Shown here one piece after another: positions 1 to 10,134 of a stretch of 64,000 bases of DNA (the first letter of the stretch is position 1; each line of letters starts with the position of its first letter). Source of the DNA: Dugong dugon. Lineage: Eukaryota; Chordata; Mammalia; Sirenia; Dugongidae. The translations under genes were made by a program, and so were the position numbers. The notes beneath the pieces are model-generated. The model was given only the letters and a program-made list of their open reading frames with translations, did no database searches and was not told the origin of the DNA. Location of the stretch: contig CM057469.1 in NCBI GenBank assembly GCA_030035585.1, positions 58,235,501 to 58,299,500 of the forward strand. The letters run 5' to 3'.

Positions 1-770
1 TAATAGTATCAAGTATAATAGTATTTTGAGGGCTGCACCCATAGAAAATTATAAAATCTATGCCTTTGAGGACAATGTAAATTGACATCTTTTTGCAATT
101 TTCATGGAATAGACTCTGAGTTCATGGAATACAAATAGCAATATCAAAATAACATGAATCACATCTTACGCTATCCTACTCAAGCTGACAAAGCAAATGG
201 ATTTATAGCCACAGTTGCCATTCCTTTATTTAGGCATTTATTTGTCTCTCTCTTTTTCAAGTATAAATACTCACTCTCATTATTTTTATAATTTATCTGA
301 AACTTGTAAGACTACATTTTCCATGCACCTAGAGTGTACACAGGATTTTCTGAATAGAGTTTAGAAATACGTATCCAATGTAATTTTTGTTATTTCTCTA
401 GTTACTTTCTATAGGGTGAAGTAGGTTATAAACCTCTAGGCTACAGGAATCATGGCTTATACATTTCTGTTTACATTTTCAGAATTCTGAGAATAGAAGA
501 TACCCTGCATATATGCCATTGGTAATGCCGATGTTGATAAAGAAAAAATGATTGCCTTAATAAATGTCTAACTCAGATTCTTTCTTATTTTTCAACCTTT
601 TATGTTTTGACATATTCTAGAAGTGGTTATCTTCCTTAACATGTACACATGTAATGCAGACCTTAATTATAAACTTTTCCATGTACTGCCATAAAGCAAC
701 TCATATGGACTTATTTCTTATTTAAGTTTTTATTTTTAAAACTCTATTTTAACATAATTTCCATTACAGC
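1..770. other. AT-rich sequence without recognised repeat or gene
   Basis: This stretch has no long open frame, no SINE head or tail and no clear LINE similarity that I can recognise. It is simple AT-rich DNA with short T runs and ends at the target duplication of the hAT element. Confidence 0.5.
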
Positions 771-997
771 ATAATAACCAGGGCTTTGAACCAGTTTGTT
801 CCACTTAGAAATTGGCATTTCTAACAAGTTCCCAGGAAGTTATACGTAAGAATCACCTGGGGATCTTGTTACAATGTAGATTCTGATTCAGTACATCTGG
901 GTGGAAACGAAAATTCTCAATGGGGAACTTGTAAGAAACGCAAATTCTCAGCAGGGGTTTGAACCAGAATGAACCGGTTCAAAGCCCTGATAATAAC
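771..997. mobile_element. Non-autonomous hAT foldback element with 8-bp TSD
   Basis: The 211-bp element spans 779-989 and is bounded by perfect 8-bp direct repeats ATAATAAC (771-778 and 990-997), the duplication length typical of hAT transposases. Both ends begin CAGGGCTTTGAACC when read inward, giving terminal inverted repeats of about 23 bp with a few mismatches. The inverted symmetry continues inside: TTTCTAACAAGTTCCC near 820-834 pairs with its diverged complement near 920-940, so much of the element could fold back. The middle (about 850-895) resembles MER5-type hAT interiors. There is no coding capacity, so it must have used a transposase in trans. Confidence 0.85.
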
Positions 998-1418
998 TTG
1001 TGGTTTTGACTGATGGATATTAACATTACCCATTTTCATTAGTTAGGAAAATTGGGCTGCAGATAATAGAACACCAGGGTAAATAGTGGCTTAAAAGGTA
1101 AAAATTAACAGTAATTATTCCATAGAATAGAAGTCTGGAAGTAGGTGGTTCCAGTGGTAGTTCAGCAGCTCTGTGACTTCCTTCTGCCCTGCCATCATCA
1201 AAGTGTTGGCTTTATTCTCAGGTGTGCTGCTTCACGGTTGTAAACTGGCTGCTGCTCTAAGTCATTCTTCCCATTGCTATGTTCAAAGGCCTGCAGAAGC
1301 TATGGGTTAAGAATGGCAAAGAGACCTCTCAAATACTTCTGTTTTAGTCAAGGAGCAAAATATTTTCCAAATATTCTCCAGCAGATTTTCTTTCCCTTCT
1401 ACAGAGTAGATTCATGTG
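998..1418. other. Unclassified sequence, possibly an ancient repeat
   Basis: There is no open frame of note. The part around 1050-1290 has the feel of a very old interspersed repeat (TGGCTTAAAA followed by a CT-rich stretch), but I cannot assign it to a family by eye. Confidence 0.3.
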
Positions 1419-1832
1419 ACCATGCTTATTGTTGTTGTTAGGTGCTACTGAGTTGGCTACCACTCATGGAGACGCTTGCATAATAGAAAGAAATATAGCC
1501 CGGTCCTGTGCTGTCTTCACAGTTGTTGGTCTGCTGGAGTCCATTGTTGTAGACACTGTGTGTTTTGAATGTCTTCCCACCTGGAGCTGCTCTTCTAGCA
1601 TTATATTGGGCAACATTTTGTTGTGCTTAGTAGGTTTTCATTGGCTAATTTCCAGAAATAAATCACTAGACTTTTCTTCCTACTCTTAGTCTGGAAGCTT
1701 CACTGAAACCTGTCCACTGTTGGCGACCCTGCTGGCATTTGAAATACTGACGACACAGCTTTCAGCATCATAGCAACACACAGCCACAGCAGTACGACAA
1801 GCTGACAGCTGACTGGGGGGTAACCATGCTTA
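1419..1832 (-). mobile_element. Short RTE deletion derivative (~394 bp) with 10-bp TSD
   Basis: The element at 1429-1822 is bounded by perfect 10-bp repeats ACCATGCTTA (1419-1428, 1823-1832). Read on the minus strand it begins with the C-rich RTE 5' end and its TTGTCGTACTG motif, runs through about 240 bp of RTE 5' sequence, then jumps at about 1558-1560 to the last ~130 bp of the RTE and ends in CACCTAACAACAACAA-like repeats. The open frame at 1429-1689 is an antisense shadow. No reverse transcriptase is encoded, so it was mobilised in trans. Copies at 34492 and 49447 share the internal junction. Confidence 0.85.
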
Positions 1833-2528
1833 GTTTCACTATTTTTTAGAAGTCTGCCACTTCAGTTTTGTAGGTTCCATTAGACTGCCTGTCATATGCT
1901 CCATTACTGAGTTTTACCTCTTGCCTTTATGTACATAGTCTTTGGAAAAATGAGATTGTTGGGGAAGTCACATTACAAATACTAATAGATGTTTCTTTAG
2001 TTTCAGTATTCCTGTGTTTGCATTGTTTTAATTTTGATTAAAATGGAGAGTATGAGGACATTATGAGCTGAACTTGACTTTGGCACATTATATCACTAAA
2101 TCAAACCAAAGCATATAATTTTAATAAGATAATATTTTATGCTTATGATATATTCTAACAATATAAAATAGGTTAGTAATTGAGACAAATGCTAAGATCT
2201 AATGATCTTCAAAATTTGTAATGAAAAGCTTCACCTAGCACTTTACCACTTTTACCATTTAAAATGTAGCTTTTTTTTCCCTTGTAGTTTTAAAATATAG
2301 GTCCAAATTTTTCTTTTATTTTGATTTTATGTTGGTGTACTGAGAGGTAATGAGAGTAGAAGTGAGAAGCGTATACCTTACTGAAGCTAGGTACGGAGGA
2401 AGAAATGATTTCTGAAAATTTTTTTCTGAAAATGTCTTGGGGCTTGGTCAAAACCATGGGGTCGCCATTGTGTTTACTTGGATATATGTGACAGATCCCT
2501 CAACATTATGTGATGGTCTTAACTTATC
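1833..2528. other. AT-rich sequence without recognised gene
   Basis: I see no gene. The sequence is AT-rich with scattered T runs. It ends where an antisense AfroSINE begins. Confidence 0.45.
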
Positions 2529-2724
2529 CATTGCTGTTGAGTCAATTACAACTCATAGTGACCCTGTAGGACAGGATAGAACTGCCCCACAGGGTTTCCA
2601 AGGCTATAGATCTTTACGGAAGCAGACTGCCACATCTTTCTCCAGTGGAGCGACTGGTAGGTTTGAACTGCAGACCTTTTGGGTAGCAGCTGAGTGCTTT
2701 AACCACTGCATCATCAGGGCTTCT
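2529..2724 (-). mobile_element. AfroSINE, long variant
   Basis: On the plus strand it reads from the SINE 3' end (GTTGAGTCAATTACAACTC, ACTGCCCCACAGGGTTTCC) to the tRNA-like head (GGTTTGAACTGCAGACC, the B-box region, then TTAACCACTGC and CAGGGCTTC). It has the insert ATCTTTACGGAAGCAGACTG found in the long subtype. The frame running through it at 2437-2793 is not a gene. Confidence 0.9.
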
Positions 2725-3446
2725 CAACCTTTTAGCCTATTGAAATTTACAGGTGGCAACAGGGCAGATATTGTCCAGTGGGTGTCAGAATAGGACAGCT
2801 GGGCAGTGGCCTCCATAGGACAGGGTGGAGAGCAAATAAAAATCTGACACACATGACAAAGTTAGAAAACTCATGTAACGAGGAATTCTAGAAGTCATTT
2901 TGGGATCCAAGAGACAGTTACATAACAGAAGATAGGTGAGTAGCCAAAACATGGAGGTGGATTAGGAAATCGAATGATGTCACCGGTTTTTGGAATAATG
3001 TCAGTGTAATTCTGATGCAAAGGCTGTGGGTGGATGAGAACGCTGATAACTACCACTCAGTTTCTGAGTAAATATTCATATCTGGAGGTTTTAAGGGATA
3101 GATTTTATTCTAAAAGTATACACTGAAGGGATGTCTTAGGAAATTCAAAAGGAAAAGATGAAAGAAGACCTGTGAGAGGAACCTCCATCCCTCGTATTTC
3201 TTTGCTTTCAGCTCCTAAATCTTTTTGGTATCAGAAACAGAAACAAGATGGAGAGGTGATGTGAAGGAAGAAACACTTCAAGAAGTAGAGTGTTACTTTC
3301 CTGAGTAAAATCCTAGAATATCATTTTCCTCATTTTGAGAAGACTCTGAGAAAACACTCTCTCATGTGGTATTTGACATATACATAATATAGTGATCTCT
3401 TTATCATGTAATTTTAGCTTACAGAAATGAGTAGCACTACTACACT
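2725..3446. other. Unclassified sequence
   Basis: No gene is apparent. A modestly GC-richer patch at about 2750-2840 (GGACAGCTGGGCAGTGGCC) may be a remnant of an old repeat, but I could not classify it. Confidence 0.35.
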
Positions 3447-3676
3447 AGTATTTTCTGAGAGTCCATGGGTGGTGCAAACGGTTAAGTGCTAACTGAAAGG
3501 TTGGTGGTTGAATTTATCCAGAAGTGTCTCAGAAGAAAGGCCTGGCAATCTACTTCTGAAAAATCAACCATTGAAACCTTATGGAGCACAGTTGTACTCT
3601 GAAATATATGGGCTCACCAGGAGTCGGAATCAACTCTATGGCAACGGTTTTCTTTCTTTTTTTTTAAGTATTCTCT
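3447..3676 (+). mobile_element. AfroSINE, diverged variant
   Basis: The copy lies at 3457-3666 between near-identical 10-bp repeats (AGTATTTTCT and AGTATTCTCT). It starts GAGTCCATGGGTGGTGC, has the B-box region AAAGGTTGGTGGTTGAA and ends GGAGTCGGAATCAACTC followed by a T-rich tail. Confidence 0.88.
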
Positions 3677-3935
3677 AATAAAATAGAATTAAAAAAGAAA
3701 CATTTGAGTTAAATATATAGACTATAAACATCAAACTATAAATTAAGTTTTCCTGTTATAGAAATATTATATCACTTACAAGAATTAGATGCCTACTCTA
3801 GACCTGGTAATTTGTTATGGGTTTTGTGAAATTAAGGGAGATTCAATGACTTCTGTTCTGAAGAACCTACCATTTAGGAGGGGAGATAAATTCAGGCTCT
3901 GCACTGACCTGCTAATGTTCAATGGACAAGTACGT

Positions 3936-4002
3936 CCTGACCTCTCTGAAACTCAGTTTCCTCAGATTGTAAACTGTGTTATTCTGGAAGACAAGAGATA
4001 TA
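3936..4002 (+). repeat. MIR fragment
   Basis: CTCTCTGAAACTCAGTTTCCTC followed by a run resembling TCTGTAAAATGG is the signature of the conserved MIR core. The open frame spanning it (3789-4043, 84 codons) is therefore best explained as chance. Confidence 0.55.
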
Positions 4003-4030
4003 TGATAAAATATACTCATCTCTCAGAAGG

Positions 4031-4555
4031 TGTTATGGATTGAATTATGTCCCCCAAAAATATTGGTCCACTTGGCTAGGCCATGATTCCCAGTTTTGTG
4101 TGATTGTCCACCATTTTGTTATTTGGTATGATTTTCCTGTGTGTTGTAAATCCTACCTCTATGATGTTAATGAGGCAAAATAAGAGGTAGTTATGTTAAT
4201 GAGGCAGGACTTAATCTACAAGATTACATTGTACCTTGAGTCAATCTCTTTTGAGATGTAAAAGAGAGAAGCAGCTAGCAGAGAGACAGTGGGACTTCCT
4301 ACCACCAAGAAAGCAGAGCCGGGAGCAGAGCGCGTTCTTTGGACCTGGGGTCCCTGTACTGAAAATCTTCTCAACTGGTGAAGATTGATGACAAGGACTT
4401 TCCCCCAGAGCCAACAGACTTTGAAAAGCTTCCCCTGGAGCTGACGCCCTGAATTTGGACTTCTAGCCTCCTAAACTATGAGAGAATAAATTTCTCTTTG
4501 TTAAAGCCATCCTCTTGTGGTATTTCTGTTATAGCAGCACTAGATGACTAAGACA
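4031..4555 (+). mobile_element. MaLR-like solo LTR (hybrid subtype)
   Basis: A 525-bp LTR begins TGTTATGGATTGAATT and ends GATGACTAAGACA, with AGAATAAATTTCTC as the likely polyadenylation region near 4484-4498. Flanks GAAGG and GAACT could be a decayed 5-bp duplication. The ends resemble ERVL-MaLR (MLT/MST) LTRs. A block near 4065-4100 (CACTTGGCTAGGCCATGATT) also occurs in the otherwise different LTR at 52249-52732. No internal retroviral sequence is present, so it is a solo LTR. Close relatives lie at 14312 and 54802. Confidence 0.8.
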
Positions 4556-5308
4556 GAACTCATCCTGGACCTAAGTATGATTAACAAGAAGAGGCTGAGT
4601 GGAAAGGTAAAGGTGACATAGTCATCCAAGTATCTTTGCCCAATCTACACTGCAGTCCTGAGGAGATCCACATGAGAATAGGAGCAGAATGATGGATCTA
4701 AGAGATTACTCATCTTTCTAAACCCCACGATAGCCATGCCACTGTTTACCAAAGACACCGAGATTAAACCAGATTTGTTAAGAAAATAAGCTGGGGAATA
4801 CTGAAGGTATTCTTAGGCTGTTTTCTCTGAGGAGGGATTTTCTTTAAACCCTCTTGGCTTTTCTTCACCTTGCACTCCAATTGGAAATGTTACAGGAGGA
4901 ACTGGGTTTGCATACTTCATCCCTTTCTGCCTCTCTTCGTTCTGTTTAACAGCTGCCTGTAGGAAGCGCATAGTTTGGCCTGATTCTCTCTGCCATTAAT
5001 GGAGTTGGCTGAGTTTGTTCATCTGGTTGAGAATTCTGATTCTGGATTTCTGTGTTGACGCTCACTGTGGACACACAAATAAGGCACCGGCTGTGTTTCA
5101 GTTTTTATCAATACTAAAGTTGATATTTTGATCTCCAACTGCTTATTCTTTCTGTTTCTCTCAGTTTGTTCTAAACACAGGTTGAGTAAAAGAGTGGTGT
5201 TTATCGGTCCCTTCCAATCCAAATATTCAGGTGCTTTTGCCAGGGCCCACCTGCTTATCTACTACACTATAGATAAATAAGGCATAGGTGGAGGATGGGG
5301 CGTGGGGG
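4556..5308. other. Unclassified sequence
   Basis: No gene or recognisable repeat was identified. The minus-strand frame at 5019-5222 shows no domain and is taken as chance. Confidence 0.4.
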
Positions 5309-5455
5309 AGACCTGGTGGCACAGTGGTTAAGAGCTACAGCTGTTAGCCAAAAGGTCTACAGTTTGAATCCACCTATGGGGCAGTTCTATTTTATCCTAT
5401 AGGGTCACTATAAGTTGGAATTGATTCGACAACCACAGGTTTAGTTTGGTTTGGA
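5309..5455 (+). mobile_element. AfroSINE, short variant
   Basis: It runs from a GGAGACCTGGTGGCACAG head through GTTAAGAGC (A-box region) and ACAGTTTGAATCC (B-box region) to the GTTGGAATTGATTCGACAAC end with a GT-rich tail. It lacks the TCTTTACGGAAGC insert of the long subtype. Confidence 0.9.
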
Positions 5456-5644
5456 GAATGGGGCTTAGAAAGAGTGTATGAGAACAAGACACAGTAGATG
5501 TTTCAGTCCATCTCACGTACACACCCTTAATATGCTGAAGCCATTTCAGCCCTTCAGGAGAAGTAGATCATCTAGAAAACATTCTTTGCACTGGCAGTTC
5601 ACAGTAGAATTAGTTTTGCTAAACTCACAGGTGCTAGGACATGA

Positions 5645-5870
5645 TTGATTAAATTGTTGTTGCTTTTGTGTTTGTTACTTGCCATTGAATGGTGACCCTG
5701 TGTGTGACAGAATAGAACTGCTCCACTGGGTTTACTTAGCTGTAATCTTTATGGAAGCAGTTCACCAGGCCTTGCTTTCTCAGAGCCACTGCGTGAGTTC
5801 GAAATGCCAACCTTTGGGTTAGCAGCTGATTGCAAACCGCTTGCACTACCCAGGTTGTTTGATTAAATTG
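5645..5870 (-). mobile_element. AfroSINE with perfect 12-bp TSD
   Basis: The SINE at 5657-5858 is flanked by TTGATTAAATTG at 5645-5656 and 5859-5870. Its 3' tail on the minus strand is CAACAA-rich like the RTE tail, and its tRNA-like head is at the right (GGTTAGCAGCTGATTGC). Confidence 0.92.
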
Positions 5871-6972
5871 AAACAAGTTTTTTTTTTAAAAAAAGTGACT
5901 TTAATAATGACAAGACAAAAACTTTGGCCACTGAAAAATGTTTGAAGGAGTTAGAGATGCTTAGCTTTGAGAATGGCAGCCTCATAAGGATGCGGGAATT
6001 TTCTAATACTGCGGGTTCATCATGTGGGAGAAGAAGGGTCCTGTTTATGCAGTAACTGAGGGCAGATAGAAGGCCACATTGGAAAGTTTCAGGGAAGCAG
6101 ATTTGATTCAAATCTACCATATTCCATCAAATAGGATGGGTATCCTGAGGAGATGGTTGGTAACCTTCAGAAGTTTTTAAGCATTGACTGCACAACTATT
6201 TGTAAGCAATATTTTAGAAGACATTCAAGCACTAGATAGCAACAAGGAAATCCCTAAAATCTCTTAAAATCCTGCCCTTTTAAATCTTCTACTTCTATGG
6301 TTTAGATTATGTGATGCAGTCTAGTGCTGTGGAGAGATAGCGGGTATTGCTGAAGAAGTCCCTGAGCTATCCAAAAGAGGGGCCTCCTGGTCCAACATTA
6401 CCTTTGATATCACTCCAGTCCGAACTTCAGGTCTGCAGATGCAGAAACATGATTTTATCAAGCTGCCAGTGTTTATCAGGCTTTGCAAATCTTACCCACA
6501 CTAATGAAGTTTACATGAGACTGACAGGAAACCAGAGTGCCAATTTATTCATTTACAAAGAGAAATAAACCTACTAATGGAATATATATTCAATTTCTCT
6601 GGCCATCACAGCTCCCTGTATGCACATTATATTGAGAGCCAAATTTTAATCAGAGTATTGTTTGGTAAGCAGGGAATCAGAACAAGCTGGAATCTAGGAT
6701 TCTAGGAATTTAATCTTCAATGATATCAAGCCATCAGAGCTTGATGCACCCTTCTCTGTTAGTGATATAAACTCTTACCTGGATACTGCAGGTCTTCTCA
6801 TATGTCATTATGCCTTCTCCCTTGGTCCTTGTTTAGCTGGAATTGCCTGTGCTTCTCACATAGTTACTCCCTTTCCTAGGCTTCCTGGAATGAGCAACTG
6901 CCTTTAACTTTCCTTAGTGATTAAGAATAGTAGGCTGCCTCTTATCTAATTCAGGTTTTAACACCTATATAT
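5871..6972. other. Unclassified sequence
   Basis: No SINE or LINE could be recognised across this 1.1 kb, and the two frames in it (5863-6120 minus, 6347-6568 plus) have no domain features, no start context and no flanking splice signals that persuade me. It may be unique sequence. Confidence 0.4.
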
Positions 6973-7138
6973 GGAGCCCTGGCGGCATGGTGGTTAAGAG
7001 CTTGGCTGCTAACCAAAAGGTTGGCAGTTCAAATCCACCAGCCACTCCTTGGAAACCCTATGGGGCAGTTCTACTCTGTCCTACAGGGTCACTATGAGCC
7101 GGAACTGACTCGACAACATCTAACAACAACAACAACAC
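6973..7138 (+). mobile_element. AfroSINE with RTE-type AACAAC tail
   Basis: A clean short AfroSINE begins GGAGCCCTGGCGGCATGG, has GTTAAGAGCTTGGCTGCTAA and GGCAGTTCAAATCC, and ends GAGCCGGAACTGACTCGACA followed by CATCTAACAACAACAACAAC. Its last ~50 bp match the RTE 3' end seen at 21680-21727, which makes it the clearest local evidence for RTE-driven mobilisation. Confidence 0.93.
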
Positions 7139-7147
7139 TGAGGTTTC

Positions 7148-7345
7148 TTAAGCCCTGGTAGCCCAATGGTTAAGTGCTCTGCTGCTATCTGAAAGGTCGG
7201 CAGTTTGAACCCACCAGCTGCTCCAAGGGAGAAAGACCTGGTGATCTGCTTCTGTAAAGATCACAGCCTAGAAAACCTTATGGGGCAGTTCTACTCTGTC
7301 ACATGAGATCAAACCTAGCAAACAAACAATAAAAAAAAAAAAAAC
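7148..7345 (+). mobile_element. AfroSINE, long variant with A-rich tail
   Basis: It starts AAGCCCTGGTAGCCCAATGG, has GGTCGGCAGTTTGAACCC as B-box region and the long-subtype insert GATCTGCTTCTGTAAAGATC, and ends in a run of about 14 A. It follows the previous SINE by only a few bases. Confidence 0.88.
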
Positions 7346-7351
7346 CTCAAG

Positions 7352-7760
7352 TTTCTTGGGCAAGTTGTTTAATCTCTCTATGGCTGTTGCCATACCTGTA
7401 AAAGGAATAATAATAGTCCCCATCTTTCAGAATGGAGTCCCTGAGTAGCACAAATGTTAAGTGCTAGACTACTAATCAAAAGGTTGGCAGTTTAAACTCA
7501 CCCAGAGGCACCTTGGAAGTAAAGCCTGATGATCTGCTTCCGAAAGATCACAACCTCAAAAACCCTATAGAGTGCAGTTCTACTCTGACACATGGGACCC
7601 TCATGAGTTGGGATGGACTTGATTGAAACTAATGTAACATCTTTCAGTTTTGTTTTAATGAATAAGTGACTGAATATGTCTAAAAGGGCTTTGAACAATG
7701 TCTGACATACATTCTCAATAAATGTTAACCATTATTATCATTATTGTTATTATCAGCATT
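7352..7760 (+). repeat. MIR element interrupted by an AfroSINE
   Basis: The left part (GGGCAAGTTGTTTAATCTCTC, then a TAATAATAGTCC stretch) and the right part (CAATGTCTGACATACATTCTCAATAAATG) are consecutive MIR segments. An AfroSINE separates them at 7431-7637. Confidence 0.7.
7421..7647 (+). mobile_element. AfroSINE inserted in MIR, perfect 10-bp TSD
   Basis: CATCTTTCAG occurs at 7421-7430 and 7638-7647 around a SINE that starts GAGTCCCTGAGTAGCAC and ends ATGAGTTGGGATGGACTTGA. The minus-strand frame at 7498-7698 is a shadow. Confidence 0.92.
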
Positions 7761-8354
7761 ATTAGAATAACTTCGGTCATATCAAGTAATTTTGTTCTGA
7801 GAAACATTGGGTTTCTTTAATTTTTTTTTTGTAAAACATATTTTGGTTAGTTTTTTTTGTTGATGTTTTTATTTAATTTCACATGCTAAATTATGGTTTT
7901 TATTTTACTATTTTTGTAGAGCACCTTACTGTTTCTGCCTACCCTCACATGTATCAACATCAAGTATACGGGTGGTCAGAGAAAGAGAAAGCATTACTGT
8001 GGACTATGATTAGTCAAAGGAAATTCCAGAATTAAATGGGTGTTGAATTTATGACAATTGGAAAATGTAAAACAAGCCATGTAAAGTGTATTGAATATTT
8101 CTTTAAGAAAGTCATTTTAAGTATAAAAAATTACACTTTATAACATTGAATTTTTGTTTAAATACTAATGCTATATTTGAAAACATTTTACTTGAAGAGT
8201 GAGTTGTTTTTTTTTTTTTGATAATCATTTCTCATTTAGTCCAACTAAAAATAAATCACATACAACAGAAATCTGATGAGGAGTTTCTGTCCCAGATTAT
8301 TTAATGTTCTAACTGATTGGTGAGGTACTAACTTTGCGAACTTGTTTGCCTATT
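7761..8354. other. AT-rich sequence without recognised gene
   Basis: The region is very AT-rich with several T runs (7819-7830, 8205-8219). I see no repeat family and no coding signal. Confidence 0.4.
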
Positions 8355-10033
8355 TGCTGTTGTTGTTAGGTGCCGTGGAGTTGGTTCTGATTCATAGAGA
8401 CCCTGTACACAATGGAATGACACACTGCCCAGTCCCTCGCCACCCTCACAATCACTGTTATGCTTGAGTCCATTGTTACAGCCATCGTGTCAATCCATGT
8501 CTTTGTGGGTCTTCCTTTTTTTCGCTGACCCTCTACTTTACAGAGCATGATGTCTTTCTCCAGGGACTAGTTCCTCCTGATAACAGGCCCAAAGTATGTG
8601 AGATGTAGTCTCGCCATACTGGCTTCTAAGCTGCATTCTGGCTGTACTTCTTCCTAGACAGATTTGTTTGTTCTTTTGGCAGTCCAAGGTATACTCAATA
8701 TTCTTCACCAACACCACAATTTAAAGGCGTCAATAGTTCTTTGGTCTTCCTTATTCATCGTCCAGCTTTCACATACATATGAGGCTAGTGAAAACACCAT
8801 GGCTTGGTTCAGGCGCACCCTAGTCTCCAAGGTGACATCATTGCTTTTTAACACTTTAAAGAGATCTTTTGCAGCCGATTTGCCCCATGCAATGAGTCTT
8901 TTGATTTCTTGACTGCTGCTTCCATGGGTGTTGATTGTGGATCCAAGTAAAATGAAATCCTTGACAACTTCAGTCTTTTCTCTGTTTATCGTGATGTTGT
9001 TTACTGGTCCAGTTGTGAAGATTTTTGTTTTGTTTATGTTGAGGTGTAATCTATACTAAAGGCTGTGGTCTTTGATCTTCATCAGTAAGTGCTTCAAGTT
9101 CTCTTCACTTTCAGCAAGCAAGGTTGTATCATCTGCATAATGTAGGTTGTTAATGAGTCTTCCTCCAATCCTGATGCCCCATTCTTCTTCATATAGTCCA
9201 GCTTCTTGGATTATTTGCTCAGCATACAGATTGAATTAGTATGGTGAAAGGACGCAATCCTGACACACGCCTTTCCTTACTTTAGACCATGCAGTATTCC
9301 CCTGTTCTGTTCAAACGACTGCCTCTTGAGCCACATACTGGTTCCTCATGAGCACAATTAAGTGTTCTGGAATTCCTATTCTTCACAACGTTATCCATAA
9401 CTTGTTATGATCTACATAGTCGAATGCCTTTGCCTAGTCAATAAAACACATGTAAACATCTTTCTGGTATACTCTGCTTTCAGGCAAGGATCCATCTGAC
9501 ATCAGCAATGATATCCCTGGTTCTACATCCTCTTCTGAATCTGGCTTGAATTTCTAGCAGTTATCTGTTGATATACTGCTGCAGCCACTTTTGAATGATC
9601 TTCCTCAGAATTTTACTTGCATGTGATATTAATGATATTGTTCAGTAATTCCCATATTTGGTTGGATCACCTTTCTTGGGAATAGGCATAAATATGGATC
9701 TCTTCCAGTCGGTTGGCCAAGTAGCTGTCTTCCAAATTTCTTGGCATAGACAAGTGAGCACTTCCAGTGCTGCATCCGTTTGTTGAAACATCTCAGTTGG
9801 TATTCCATCTATTCCTGGAGCCTTGTTTTTCACCAATGCCTTCAGTGCAGCTTGAACTTCTCCCTTCAGTACCGTCGGTTCTTGATCATATATTACTTTC
9901 TGAAATGGTTGAATGTTGATCAGTTCTTTTTGGTATAGTGACTCTGTATATTCCTTCCATCTTCTTTCGATGCTTCCTGGGTCGTTTAATATATTCCTTG
10001 TAGAAACGTTCATTATTGCAACTCTAGGCTTGA
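8355..10033 (-). mobile_element. 5'-truncated RTE (BovB-like) LINE
   Basis: On the minus strand this is the 3' ~1.7 kb of the RTE. Its 3' end is at the left (TTGTTGTTAGGTGCC), and it breaks off at the right near 10033 in the region just upstream of the reverse transcriptase fingers. It aligns by eye along its whole length with the minus-strand copies at 23223 and 62398 and, in reverse complement, with the full-length copy at 18507. No clear target duplication was found. Confidence 0.93.
8380..10013 (-). pseudogene. Degraded RTE reverse transcriptase ORF
   Basis: The longest surviving stretch is the 123-codon frame at 9642-10013. It carries the N-terminal part of an RTE reverse transcriptase: KAPGIDGIP about two thirds of the way along and PIPKKGD near the end, both typical of RTE and BovB fingers. 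Downstream, the palm motif region (about 9440-9130) and the C-terminal part (8366-8548) lie in different frames. Stops and frameshifts therefore separate the domains and no functional enzyme is encoded. The endonuclease domain is missing because the copy is 5'-truncated. Confidence 0.85.
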
Positions 10034-10134
10034 TTAATATGATCCTCCCATCTAATATAGACTACATAAATACATGTCTTGTCTACATTTATTGGTATTT
10101 TTTTATTTTCAATTTTTTAAAATAGAATAACTTT

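Noticed and set aside
3789..4043. 84-codon plus-strand frame with ordinary-looking composition
   Set aside because: It overlaps an MIR fragment and runs into the solo LTR at 4031. There is no domain or exon structure.
6973..7060. tRNA-gene-like A and B boxes
   Set aside because: The boxes belong to the tRNA-derived head of AfroSINE. The same head recurs about 30 times and the body does not fold as a cloverleaf with an acceptor stem.
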